Source of the DNA: Gnetum montanum
Taxonomy: Eukaryota; Streptophyta; Gnetopsida; Gnetales; Gnetaceae
DNA: 34,730 nucleotides
Direction: 5' to 3'
Assembly: GCA_015680685.1 (NCBI GenBank)
Contig: MNCI01011437.1
Span: forward strand, 71,103-105,832
Shown here: one piece after another, positions 11,268-19,774 of the stretch
Layout: every line of letters starts with the position of its first letter
Numbering within the stretch: position 1 is the first letter of the stretch
Notes under the pieces: model-generated
What the model was told of the DNA's origin: nothing
Database searches by the model: none
The model's input: the letters and a program-made list of their open reading frames with translations, nothing else
Made by a program: the position numbers and the translations under genes

Positions 11268-12052
11268 ATGGTTCATATGCTAACATCTATACTTGTCGAC
11301 GAAAGTCTACCAGCGGATGAAGAAGCAATTCATTCTATTATGCTACCCCTCACTACTGAGAAACTTGATCCTACTTCGTTGACCTTCTGCGATGAATTTA
11401 TTAAGGATGATCTAGCAAAAGGTCAGGCGACGACGACACCCATGTTCATCATCATCCAGGTTGGTCAACACCGAATCAAGAGGGTACATGTGGACGATGG
11501 AGCAACCACCAATGTCATTCCCTATCCCATAGTGGATAAATTGGGCCTGATTGATCAGATTAGTCCTACATCGATGTCATGTTTGAATTCGTTCAACGGG
11601 GCATGAGTGCAAGTCAAGGGGATGGTCCACATCAACTTTGTAGCAGGGGATCAATTCCCTATAGATGCAACTTTCATCATCGTCAAAGAGATGCCTGGAT
11701 TTAATTTGATCCTAGGAAGGTCCTGGTTAGCCCAACTGAGGGTAGTTTCATCACCTATCCATCAGGAAATCCATCTATCCTACGCGGGAGGGGAAGTGGT
11801 TATTCATGGTGATGAAATGACCCCCAGGCTATCAACAATGTAGAAGTAGAACAGGGTTCGAAAATTGAAATTCCTGAAGACCAATCCTCTGCCCAAACTT
11901 TCGAACGAGCCGAAACAACGGCTGATGGTAGCCTAGCTTAGGCCGAACTACCATTCCAGGAAGAGGATGATGACGTGAAGGAGCCGAGTCATAAACCTCC
12001 CCACCCTTACGCATCACTAAATGTGAAGGCAATCAAGAAACAACTACAGTGT
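11268..12052 (+). pseudogene. pro: OUTER retropepsin-type protease (broken)
   Basis: This is an aspartic protease that would process the polyprotein. The active-site region reads VHVDDGATTNVIPYPIVDKL, in place of the usual D-S/T-G-A. The second conserved block is NLILGRSWLAQLR. A stop (TGA, 11604-11606) interrupts it, and a frame change near 11840 precedes an acidic C-terminal part (QEEDDDVKEP) ending at TAA 12050-12052. INNER 22425-22916 is a close relative. The pol frame does not follow here. It resumes at 27028, which points to an intron between protease and RT as in Ogre elements. Confidence 0.8.
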
Positions 12053-12076
12053 TAACAGACGAACTGTATGGCTTAA

Positions 12077-12262
12077 ACATTTACGCATGTCTTTATGCTT
12101 TCCACCAGCTATGCTATTTATGTTTGCCAGTTTTTACTTGTTACATTTACGCATATCTTTATGCTTTCCACCAGCTATGCTATTCTATTTACGCTTGTTA
12201 GCTTTACTTGTTAAATTTAAGCATATTTTCACGCTTCCATCAACTGTCTTCTTTACTTATTT
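12077..12262 (+). repeat. about 69-bp tandem repeat, three copies
   Basis: Copies start at about 12077, 12143 and 12214 and share acatttacgcatatctttat and the following gctttccaccagctatgct. The third is diverged. The block lies just after the protease, at the start of the presumed intron. Confidence 0.7.
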
Positions 12263-12516
12263 AAAATTAGCCAAAGCCCGAAATGGCTTAAAACTAGCGA
12301 AAGCCCGAAATGGCCTAAAACTAGCGAAGGCTTGGAATGGCCTAAAAGTAGCGAAGGCCCGAAATGACCTAAAAGTAGTGAAGGCCCAAAATGGCCTAAA
12401 ACTAGTGAAAGCCCAAAATGGCCTAAAACTAGTGAAGGCCCGAAATGGCCTAAAACTAGCGAAGGCTCGAAATGGCCTAAAACTAGCGAAGGCCTGAAAT
12501 GACCCTAAACTAGAAA
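12263..12516 (+). repeat. 27-bp minisatellite with hairpin unit, about nine copies
   Basis: The unit is close to GGCCTAAAACTAGCGAAGGC plus CCGAAAT. Because 27 is a multiple of three it gives an artefactual open frame with a repeated KLAKARNGL. AGGCC and GGCCT arms flank a 6-base loop in each unit. One related unit occurs in INNER at about 23179-23205, and a loose copy at 12549-12575. Confidence 0.85.
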
Positions 12517-12793
12517 TCCCATTTACACTTTATGCCTAAACTATTTAGTGGCCTGTAATGGCTTTAAACTAGTAAATCCACTTACGCTTTACGCTTAAAA
12601 CTAACTGCGGTCATAGCATCAAAACCTATTCAATTACACCTTATATAAAATGAAAACAACATAAAAAAAAGAAGGGAACATTAAACTTAAGAAAATTAGA
12701 CTAACAATAAGATTCACATTAAAATAAGTTAAAAGAAAAATACTGTCTTTTGTTCCATCCCATCATAATAAAACCATGGCTAACATAGCCACG
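12517..12793 (-). other. 3' flank of the minus-strand gene
   Basis: This AT-rich stretch lies downstream of the TAG at 12794-12796 and would hold the 3' UTR of the minus-strand gene. I see no convincing polyadenylation signal. Confidence 0.35.
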
Positions 12794-13051
12794 CTATGAA
12801 TCGCCCTTGTCCCCACTATCTCCCGTATCTACTAAGTCTACATCCACTTTAGGTAAATCATCCTCATAGGGGCTACCCTTTTCATGAAGAACCACCTCGT
12901 GAAGATGGCCCTCTCTGTGAGGCTCTTCCGCCTGGAGCTGCTTGCCACGACATTGACGATCTTCAGTATGCTCTGTTTCTTGTAAATCCCCTTCATAAGG
13001 ACTGTCATCATCATTATGTTCATCCTGCTGAGGATCCTCCTCAGGTAGCTC
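12794..13051 (-). pseudogene. antisense gene exon 7, acidic C-terminus
   Basis: The acceptor is TTGTAG|GAGC, phase 0. It has 86 codons including the final TAG. The sequence is strongly acidic (ELPEEDPQQDEHNDDDSPYE, later DVDLVDTGDSGDKGDS). Another frame of the same bases gives an Arg/Ser/Met-rich peptide that is a shadow. Confidence 0.65.
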
Positions 13052-13137
13052 CTACAATTAGACATGATATGTATATCAACATCGCCATCAAAACTAGGTA
13101 TGACAGAAAAAATAAACACGATAACACTATGATTTAT

Positions 13138-14141
13138 CTGTGACAGTCCTGCATCGGTAGCAAAATGGATTTGTTCTAAACCAACCCATAGTCGCTACAT
13201 AATTTCATCCTCGGTTAGTTCGGACCAAACCCTGTCCCCTAGACTAGCTCCAGCCTTAACCTTACCCTTCTCCACAGGAGTCCATCGGGGTGGTTCAGGG
13301 AAGAAAGAAGGGATGGTAGTCTCACCCCCAGGAAGGGTCATTTCCCTTTCTAGAGAGGCACTCACCGTCACTTGTTCTTGAAAATTTTCAAATGCTCTGG
13401 AAGCACCAATGACATCAAGGACTAGCCGTAGGGATTGAGCCTCAATAGCAGAATCTATGTAATGCTTGCGGTAGGTAGTGCTTTCTTGTTTATAGACATG
13501 TTTATGGTCTTTCTGTGTCTGCCCCCATTCCTGGACACTTGCGCTAAAGTCCTTCCAGTCTTGGTTTTTCTGAGCTAAGAGGTCCATTTGCATTAGCTGT
13601 TCCACCAGTTCACAGCTGGTCCTGATACTATTCTTGACGACCATCCAATAATGGGCGTAGTCAACAACAGCCGTCTTCCAGTCCTCATTATTAGTTCCCT
13701 GGGCTTGCAGGAATTCGTTTCACGACCTCAAGTCCCCAACCTCCTCGCTTAAAGCCACAATCTCTTTCTTTGACCTTTGCAGTCTCTTCCAAAGGTCTTC
13801 ATTCACATTCTGACATTCCCATAAGGAGCGAGTCGAATGTACAACACATTTACGCATCTCATTGTAAATGTTACGTAGTACGACGGTCATTTCTGATGAA
13901 GGTTTAGTGGTGTCTGAATCAATAGGCTCTGACAGATCCCATCTAAGGTGAGTTCCTAGTAACATAGAAAGGCAGTTAGGCGTAATTAGGTAGTGTAATG
14001 CCATGATGCAATAATCCATGTGTAATGATGATAATGTACCAGCTTCAGGATCGACTCGCTCTAAGCGATCAATCATATCATTGATGATGCCTTCTATAAA
14101 GGCGAATTTATCAGGAAATTCGTTCCAAGATTGGGTCGCCA
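13138..14141 (-). pseudogene. antisense gene exon 6, probable coiled coil
   Basis: The acceptor is ATCCACAG|TGGCG. It is open apart from TGA at 13720 and TAG at 13195. DLWKRLQRSKKEIVALSEEV looks like a coiled coil. The frame continues through both stops to ATDAGLSQ, where CACAG is followed by ATAAAT, a donor with its first G changed to A. Confidence 0.6.
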
Positions 14142-14601
14142 CTGTGGATAGGTGTATGCTCTAATCGCCTATTACGTGAGATAAATTACATATGAAAACA
14201 TAACCAAAGTATCATGATAATTGGTAGAACCTTCAGAAGCAGTAGCGTAAAGTTCACCGTTTGACCAAAGCTAATTTCAACGAGTACCAAAACACTTACC
14301 TTTTCCAGTCCCAATCGAAAGGACTTCGGCATCTTCCACCACTACTTCCTCTTCACACATAGGAGTCAGTGCGCTACTTGTTTTATTGACTGGGGCCTCC
14401 TCTTTCGAGATCGGGGCCCCTTCTCTGTAAGCAAAACTACAGCCCCTATTTCAGGGGTCAACTGCTTCACAACCTTCTTCTTCATTGTCACTCGACATAG
14501 TTAGCTAACACAAGATTTCACCCTTGTTCAAAAAATATTACGCTACATAATGATGTCTTTACAAAACATAATTATAATCATTAATACATATTGCTACTTA
14601 C

Positions 14602-15653
14602 CAGCTGGAGGATTACTCCTCTGAAATCTAACATGCACCTTCTTCCCCACGCCACCTGCTGGCTTAGAAGTTTCCTCGGTGAAGCGAGGCTTCTTTTGCC
14701 ACACTGATGAATCCACTATTTCAGCTACCAAACGCTTCCCTCTTGACACATCACCAGTGTAGGAAGGGACTACCCCACCCATGCTATCTTAACCCTGTGT
14801 TCGAGGCACCACCATATTTTTAGTCATTACTGATAACGACTCCCCGATTCCTTCAGGAGGGTCTTGTGACCGGATAGTGTCGAAAACATGGGATATCCAT
14901 GGTTTGGAAATCTGGCTACGGTCTCGTTGCACCCAGACCCCATTCCTTTGGATTACCAGAAATTTGGAAAAACACCAGAAACAAGCCATAAAGAAGGCAA
15001 AATGCACATTGAAATGGGATTTGAGCTTCTTACGAAGCTTGACCATCTCAGCACGTAAGCCTTCGGCAAAATAGCTTGCCCAATTGAACCAAGTCCTCTT
15101 CTCCATCACCTCTTGCATAATCTGCACCTGTTCTATGGTAAGGAATCTTCCTTGTGAGAGTGTCTTGGGGAAGGCCAGGCTTGAAAAAGGGGATAAATAG
15201 TGTGGGCCACCTGCAAATCGATTTTGTCACCGGGGATCCTGTTAGATTCCTTTTTAACTCCTAGCCACTCCTCTATCTCTTCCTGGAACTTAGAATTCCT
15301 CTTCATCTTCTCCTTTATAAGAAAACTATCGGAGGGAATGCTGAAGAGGTCAGCGAATAGTTGAGCATCTATATCAAAATTCACATGCACATTACGTATG
15401 CGTATGCAAAGATGTTCAACCTCTTCGCTGAATGAGTTGGCTAGAGTCAACATTTCACCCACAGTAACATCAGGGGTTGTGGCCAAGAACAGGTCCAACA
15501 CCCTAGCCTCATGAAGGTTATTGATCAACACAACTGGAGCCACTCTATGGCCAAGCCAACATTGTGCCTCTTTTATATCACCATAGTGGAAGAAGATATT
15601 GTTGGCCTCGCGAATGGAGGCCATGATCATAATTTCTCGAGATTCCCTAATTG
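14602..15653 (-). pseudogene. antisense gene exon 4, largest exon
   Basis: This exon encodes about 350 residues that I do not recognise. Blocks include REANNIFFHYGDIKEAQCWL, VLDLFLATTPDVTVGEMLTL, then after a 1-nt frame change near 15185 EKRTWFNWASYFAEGL and a hydrophobic, aromatic stretch (FAFFMACFWCFSKF). A TAA lies at 14789-14791. It ends CAGCTG|GTAAGT, a strong donor. It is unrelated to gag or pol, and its mixed helical character suggests a folded cellular-type protein. Confidence 0.6.
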
Positions 15654-15739
15654 CTGACATATAACAACAGTTGAGTCAAACAACAGTTTAGTCAAGATAA
15701 TGCTAAAAAAATAAAATGGCTTTATACATCACTTCCAAC

Positions 15740-16606
15740 CAATAACATTGTACACTTGGTCATTATAACAAAGTTTACCAGGCTCGAATGACAAAGGAAA
15801 TGGAGGGATTTTCCTTTGCACATCTGCGACGGTGAGGGGAGGGTCCAAAGTCCATTCCTCATCCAACCATCCGAGTCTCTTACAATTGGAAAAGAATTCA
15901 ACATAGTGGATAGGATACTCTGGGATTTCAAAGGCCAATTGTCCCATGACACTAGCTCATACATTGCTAATAGAGGTAAATTCCTTTATGGCCCTTTCAG
16001 TTAAAGACAATGTATCGTTATTGCCCAGTAGGCCACTGTCGTTAATAAAGAACCTATACCATACAAGATAGCACATTACTAATTTATGCTCAATACAAAT
16101 TTAAACAGTAGATAGCATATTAGAATACTACAAAAAAGAAACCAAAAATAACTTACCCACCTGCATAGTACACAATGCCAGGTGGATTCTGAAAGTAAGT
16201 TTCGACATGTTGAGCTATGAACAAAGTGTTATAGGCGTGATAACAGTTAAACCTAGGCATCTCCCAGATCCAACTCAAACACCTCAAACCTTTGACGCTC
16301 TATTCGCAGTCTTGCGTTTGCACAGTTTCAATAGCACCGTCTGTCAAGAAAATTAGAATGCCTTGCGTAGAGCCAACTAGCAACATTTCTAAAATAACTG
16401 CAGCTATATCTCTTGGTAAATGTGACCAAATGATTATGCTGTAGTTACGAAGAAAAAATTGTAGGAACTCTTGCATGCCCCTTCGGAACCATACTACCTC
16501 CTCCTTTACACAAGCGTGAGGAGGAGGAACATTGGCCACGGGACAATGTAAACAGCATAAGATGTCCATGATGTCCAAGATGATTAGGACGAGCTTGAGC
16601 ATAATA
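15740..16606 (-). pseudogene. antisense gene exons 2-3: NIF/FCP1-like HAD domain
   Basis: The domain runs across exon 2 (16606-16157) and into exon 3 (16053-15740). KLVLIILDIMDIL matches HAD motif I (family LDLNG/LDLDG), with Met where the second acidic or Asn residue is expected. WFRRGMQEFLQFFLRNYSII and then IWSHLPRDIAAVIL match the R/KRPF...FLxFCFENFxVGIWSS block. QGILIFLTDGAI matches the LLFxWDQ block. YNTLFIAQHVETYFQNPP matches NTLLIDDSPYKxLLNPP, but the two Asp residues are replaced by Ala-Gln. NDSGLLGN at the start of exon 3 matches the C-terminal LGPGG region across the splice junction. Catalysis is therefore doubtful even apart from the stops at 16300 (TAG) and 15957 (TGA). Confidence 0.7.
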
Positions 16607-17058
16607 CTGTCCAATAGAACGCATTATTATTAGACAAACCATTTAGGAATAAATTTTCATCATGCTACCTTAGGGTTTTTTCTACACCAGGAAGATTACA
16701 AAATTACACTAGAGATGCACGGCTAAAATTGCCCAAACCCTTGCAACAGCTCAAGGTCTATCCTTGACAACGGTGATGAAAACAACATTGCGTATTCTTC
16801 TAGAATAATATGTGACTATTACAGATAAAAAAAAACCTGACTATGCTATGCATGCTTAGACTAACAGTATTGCTCAATGTTACTCAAACCTTTGTGACAA
16901 TACAAAGTCCACCTCTAAGGGTAATACAACAAACTACAATAGTTCAGTCTGCATAAATGGGTATTAACACCCTATGCAATAAACACATTCGAAACAGATA
17001 CGACCACGACATTGTAAACAAGAATAACAATAGTGCAAAAATGTGAAGGGTGACCTAC

Positions 17059-17177
17059 CGGTTCAGTGGAGTAACCTCTAGAGTTTCAACTCTGGCTTGT
17101 GAAACTCGCTGTAAACTCTCCTGAACCTTGTCAATCTTCACCAATTTAGCATTCTTCCCTTTGACCTTTGGTGCCAT
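17059..17177 (-). pseudogene. antisense gene exon 1 (start codon)
   Basis: The start AACCATGGCACC is followed by a short basic N-terminus (MAPKVKGKNAKLVK) and a predicted helix. It ends CCG|GTAGGT in phase 2. Only 102 bp separate the ATG from the INNER insertion site. Confidence 0.7.
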
Positions 17178-17274
17178 GGTTGCAATTGAACAAAATCTTC
17201 ACATGAGTTGCAGATATTGCATGAGTTGCGATCCAAAATAACCATAAACTAATGCATAGTTATCACCTCGTAAA

Positions 17275-17279
17275 CTAGT
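17275..17279. repeat. target site duplication, left copy (INNER)
   Basis: CTAGT directly precedes the LTR start TGAAACACC. The right copy at 26718-26722 is CCAGT, one transition apart. Confidence 0.75.
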
Positions 17280-17548
17280 TGAAACACCACAAAAATTTTG
17301 GCTAACACTTGTAGACAGAAATTAAGCTAAGTCATGTTGGTCCTCAGCATGACCAAGCTTGAAAGCCTCAAAAATAGCATCAAACGAAGTCAAAGCAAGC
17401 AAGTAAAATTTCCCTGAAACCAACAAAAGACTACCGTGACATTTGGTATCAAACCTGGCAAATTTTGAGCTCAAAATACTTGGTTTTTACTAAGTATGTA
17501 TCTTGTACACTGGCCTATACATGCCCAGCGTATAGCCCAGCGTACAGC

Positions 17549-18050
17549 AACTTTCGGGGCTCAAAAACTCATCAAAACATGCTAAAGTGGAGTGTCTAGA
17601 CCCCCTAGGACCTTTCCCAAGGTCCCCAATAGCTCTCAGGCACTTGAAAAACGAATTTTGGGCTCCAAATGATGGTCTTTCAGTCCTATACGCCCAGCCT
17701 ATACGCCAGCGTATAGTCTAGCGTACAGCAACTTTTGGGGCTCAAAAACTCATCAAAATATGCTAAAGTAGAGTGTCTAGACCCCCTAGGACCTTTCCCA
17801 AGGTCCCTATCAGCTCTCAGGTAATGCTAAAACGAATTTTGGGCTCCAAATTATGGTGTTTCAGTCCTATACGCCCAGCCTATACGCCAGCGTATAGCCC
17901 AGCGTACAGCAACTTTCGGGGCTCAAAAACTCATCAAAACATGCTAAATTGGAGTGTCTAGACCCCCCAAGACCTTCCCCAAGGTCCCTAGCAACTATCA
18001 GGCACCTAAAAATCAAATTTTGGATCTTAAAATGAAGCATTTTCATGTGT
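17549..18050 (+). repeat. 181-bp tandem repeat in INNER 5' LTR, three copies
   Basis: Units begin AACTTTCGGGGCTCAAAAAC at 17549, 17730 and 17911. The third is shorter or diverged at its end. Each full unit ends with the palindrome CTATACGC-CA-GCGTATAG. Confidence 0.85.
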
Positions 18051-18370
18051 GTACGCTGGGTACATTTTGGTGTACGCTGAACCTGTACGCTGAGGTTGAT
18101 GCTGAGTCTGTATGCTGGGTTCATATGCCTAGCATTCATACGCTGGCATCCTCTACACTCAGCATCCACAGCGTATACACTCAGCACATCAGGCGTATAC
18201 ACCCTGCACTCCCAGCGTATACGCTCTGCATATACGCCTAGAGCATACGCCCATAAGATACAGCGTATATGCCCAGCGGATGTAACATGTTGTACACTTG
18301 TAAATTTTATTCTTTCACACCTGGTCAATGCACCACGTGTCGCCCAACCCAAGTCTAACGTCAAAACCTG

Positions 18371-18378
18371 TATAAAAA
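18371..18378 (+). promoter_or_regulatory. TATA box, INNER 5' LTR
   Basis: CTGTATAAAAATA lies 27 bp upstream of the poly(G) run. It is conserved in the 3' LTR at 26104-26111. Confidence 0.6.
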
Positions 18379-18397
18379 TATTAATTTTTCATTAGAT

Positions 18398-18404
18398 GGG
18401 GGGG
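18398..18404 (+). repeat. poly(G), 7 G, INNER 5' LTR
   Basis: ATTAGAT is followed by seven G and CAATTTTTGGAG. The 3' LTR has 15 G at the same place. Confidence 0.85.
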
Positions 18405-18679
18405 CAATTTTTGGAGAAAACTATCGAGAAAAATAGAGACACGGAGAACCAGAGTAGAGAACCTGGTACGTTGGACAACCCTGTACGCTGAGCATACAGC
18501 CTCTACGCTGTGCCTACAGTGGACCAGCCCACAACCACTCTTGCATTCATCAGGGCCTTTCATCCGCCTTGTGTCCAAGTCACAACTGCGTTAGACCGGT
18601 GCATTGTACTCTCATTTTGAAATGTCATTGTCACATTTTCTTCCTAAAATTGTTTACAGTTCGTATTAATTGTTGCATG

Positions 18680-18815
18680 TTCATTGTTTACGCTATTTTA
18701 TGCTTATGTTTATGTCGTTTATGCTCTCTTTACATCAATTATGCTGTTTACGCTCTGTTTCACATCTCTCACGCTGTTTATGCTCTGTTTCGCATCTCTC
18801 ACGCTGTTTACGTAT
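18680..18815 (+). repeat. about 30-bp tttacgctct repeats in R/U5
   Basis: The phrase tttaYgctctgtttcRcatc plus tctcacgctg occurs twice in the 5' LTR (about 18748-18810). The 3' LTR has one closely matching copy (26468-26520). It creates artefactual open frames. Confidence 0.6.
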
Positions 18816-19011
18816 AACCCAGCGTAAAACACCTCGGTGTGTGTTTGGGGAAATCCTTGCCTGATCCGCGTGCGGACCACCCAAGGTACTCTACCTTTGT
18901 TCATTCCAGCCTGCCCTTAGGCGAAGGTAGGATCTTCTGTGCCTGTCCAGTGATCCCACGGTCTTTGTTTCCTTCCAGCCGGAGACAGACGATTTCAGAT
19001 GGTATAGTAAA

Positions 19012-19027
19012 TGGCACTAGGAGGGCC
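19012..19027 (+). promoter_or_regulatory. INNER primer binding site
   Basis: TGGCACTAGGAGGGCC lies 5 bases after the LTR end and shares TGGC and AGGAGGGCC with the OUTER site. Relative to OUTER it lacks three bases and has A for G in TGGCAC. Confidence 0.55.
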
Positions 19028-19151
19028 TCTGCCTTAAACTTACTGTGCTTCAGAGCTCTCAGCATCTACGCTGTTGGGTATACGCTGACGCTCTCTACAA
19101 ACCTCCCAACATTTACGCTTCTTAGCTCAAAACTTACTGTTTGCAAATTAT

Positions 19152-19202
19152 CCAGCGTCTACGCTGGTGAGCGTCTACGCTGGTGAGCGTCTACGCTGCT
19201 CC
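19152..19202 (+). repeat. 16-bp palindromic repeat in INNER leader, three copies
   Basis: GAGCGTCTACGCTGGT is repeated three times. Each unit contains AGCGT-CT-ACGCT, an inverted repeat. Related single copies occur at about 19062, 19231 and 19279. Confidence 0.8.
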
Positions 19203-19281
19203 GTTTAAAACTTACCATCTGCAAGTCTCTCAGCGTCTATGCTGTTAACCATATGCTAACTTTGTCTATAAATTCCCAGCG

Positions 19282-19507
19282 TCTACGCTGCTACAGTGTT
19301 TTTATGTTGCTACAGTGCTTTTATGCTGCTACAGTGTTTACGCTGCTACAGTGCTTTTTATGTTGCTACAATGCTTTTACGTTGCTACAGTGCTTTTACG
19401 CTGCTACAGTACTTTTTACGCTGCTACAGTGCTTTTACGCTGCTACAGTGCTTTTACGTTGCTACAGTGTTTACGCTGCTACAGTACCGCTACAGTACCG
19501 CTATAGT
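19282..19507 (+). repeat. gctacagt minisatellite in INNER leader, about 13 units
   Basis: Units of 11-20 bp are built on GCTGCTACAGTGCTTTTAC, with slippage in the T run. Three frames read through it as Cys/Tyr/Leu-rich peptides, which are artefacts. It sits between the primer binding site and gag. Confidence 0.9.
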
Positions 19508-19774
19508 GTTTTTTCAACAAAAACACACAAAATGAGCCTGTTTCAAAGCCGAATTCGCTACGATTCGCACCTACTTCAAACTGGTCTAAGTACTAACGGT
19601 CACTAACATGGATCACCTTGTCCAAGGCATACAATACACATAACATAACGATTTCGAGATGACTTCCTCTTACCCAAGATTGCCATCCACGTAAGACTAC
19701 GGTTCATAATTTCATACTTAGCCAAATTTTCTCCCGTTTACGCCGTACACGCTGGACACTTAGAAAAATTTTCA

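Larger units (their letters stand above)
12794..17177 (-). pseudogene. seven-exon antisense gene with NIF/HAD-like domain (broken)
   Basis: Exons on the minus strand: 17177-17059, 16606-16157, 16053-15740, 15653-14602, 14490-14300, 14141-13138, 13051-12794. Junction phases agree throughout (2, 2, 1, 1, 1, 0). Donors include GTAGGT, GTAAGT three times and a weak GTTGGA; the last donor reads ATAAAT. Acceptors are CAG or TAG, except GAG for exon 5. The ATG lies in AACCATGGC, a good plant context. Exons total 3388 nt; one base appears lost in exon 4 (near 15185) and one in exon 5 (G/C run near 14420), and adding two gives 1130 codons. Five in-frame stops remain (16300, 15957, 14789, 13720, 13195). 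The N-terminus carries a NIF/FCP1-like phosphatase fold; the rest is unrecognised. It lies between OUTER protease and RT, antisense. It could be a captured host gene or an element-borne antisense ORF. Confidence 0.75.
17280..19006 (+). repeat. INNER 5' LTR
   Basis: It starts TGAAACACC and ends GGTATA (GGTACA in the 3' LTR), 5 bases before the primer binding site. The length is 1727 bp. U3 holds three 181-bp repeats and tacgctg-rich sequence; TATA is at 18371; a 7-G run is at 18398; an R/U5 portion has pyrimidine-rich short repeats (about 18680-18815). Confidence 0.88.

Noticed and set aside
12087-12497. 136-codon plus-strand frame with KLAKARNGL repeats
   Set aside because: It is a read-through of a 27-bp minisatellite and 69-bp repeats; 27 is divisible by three, so the frame stays open by arithmetic.
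16445-16642. 65-codon frame overlapping the HAD-like exon
   Set aside because: It is a shadow frame; the neighbouring frame carries the NIF-family blocks and correct splice phases.
12794-17177. Ordinary host gene flanked by two unrelated elements
   Set aside because: Matching LTRs and one gag-protease-pol order enclose it, and the INNER target duplication shows the gene was next to RT. A captured host gene remains possible; an independent locus is less likely.
18096-18395. Several 60-100 codon frames in the INNER LTRs
   Set aside because: They lie in U3 repeats rich in tacgctg and differ between the two LTRs by stops and indels.
19253-19606. Cys/Tyr-rich frames (three overlapping) in the INNER leader
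   Set aside because: All three frames are open through the same minisatellite, so none shows coding constraint.
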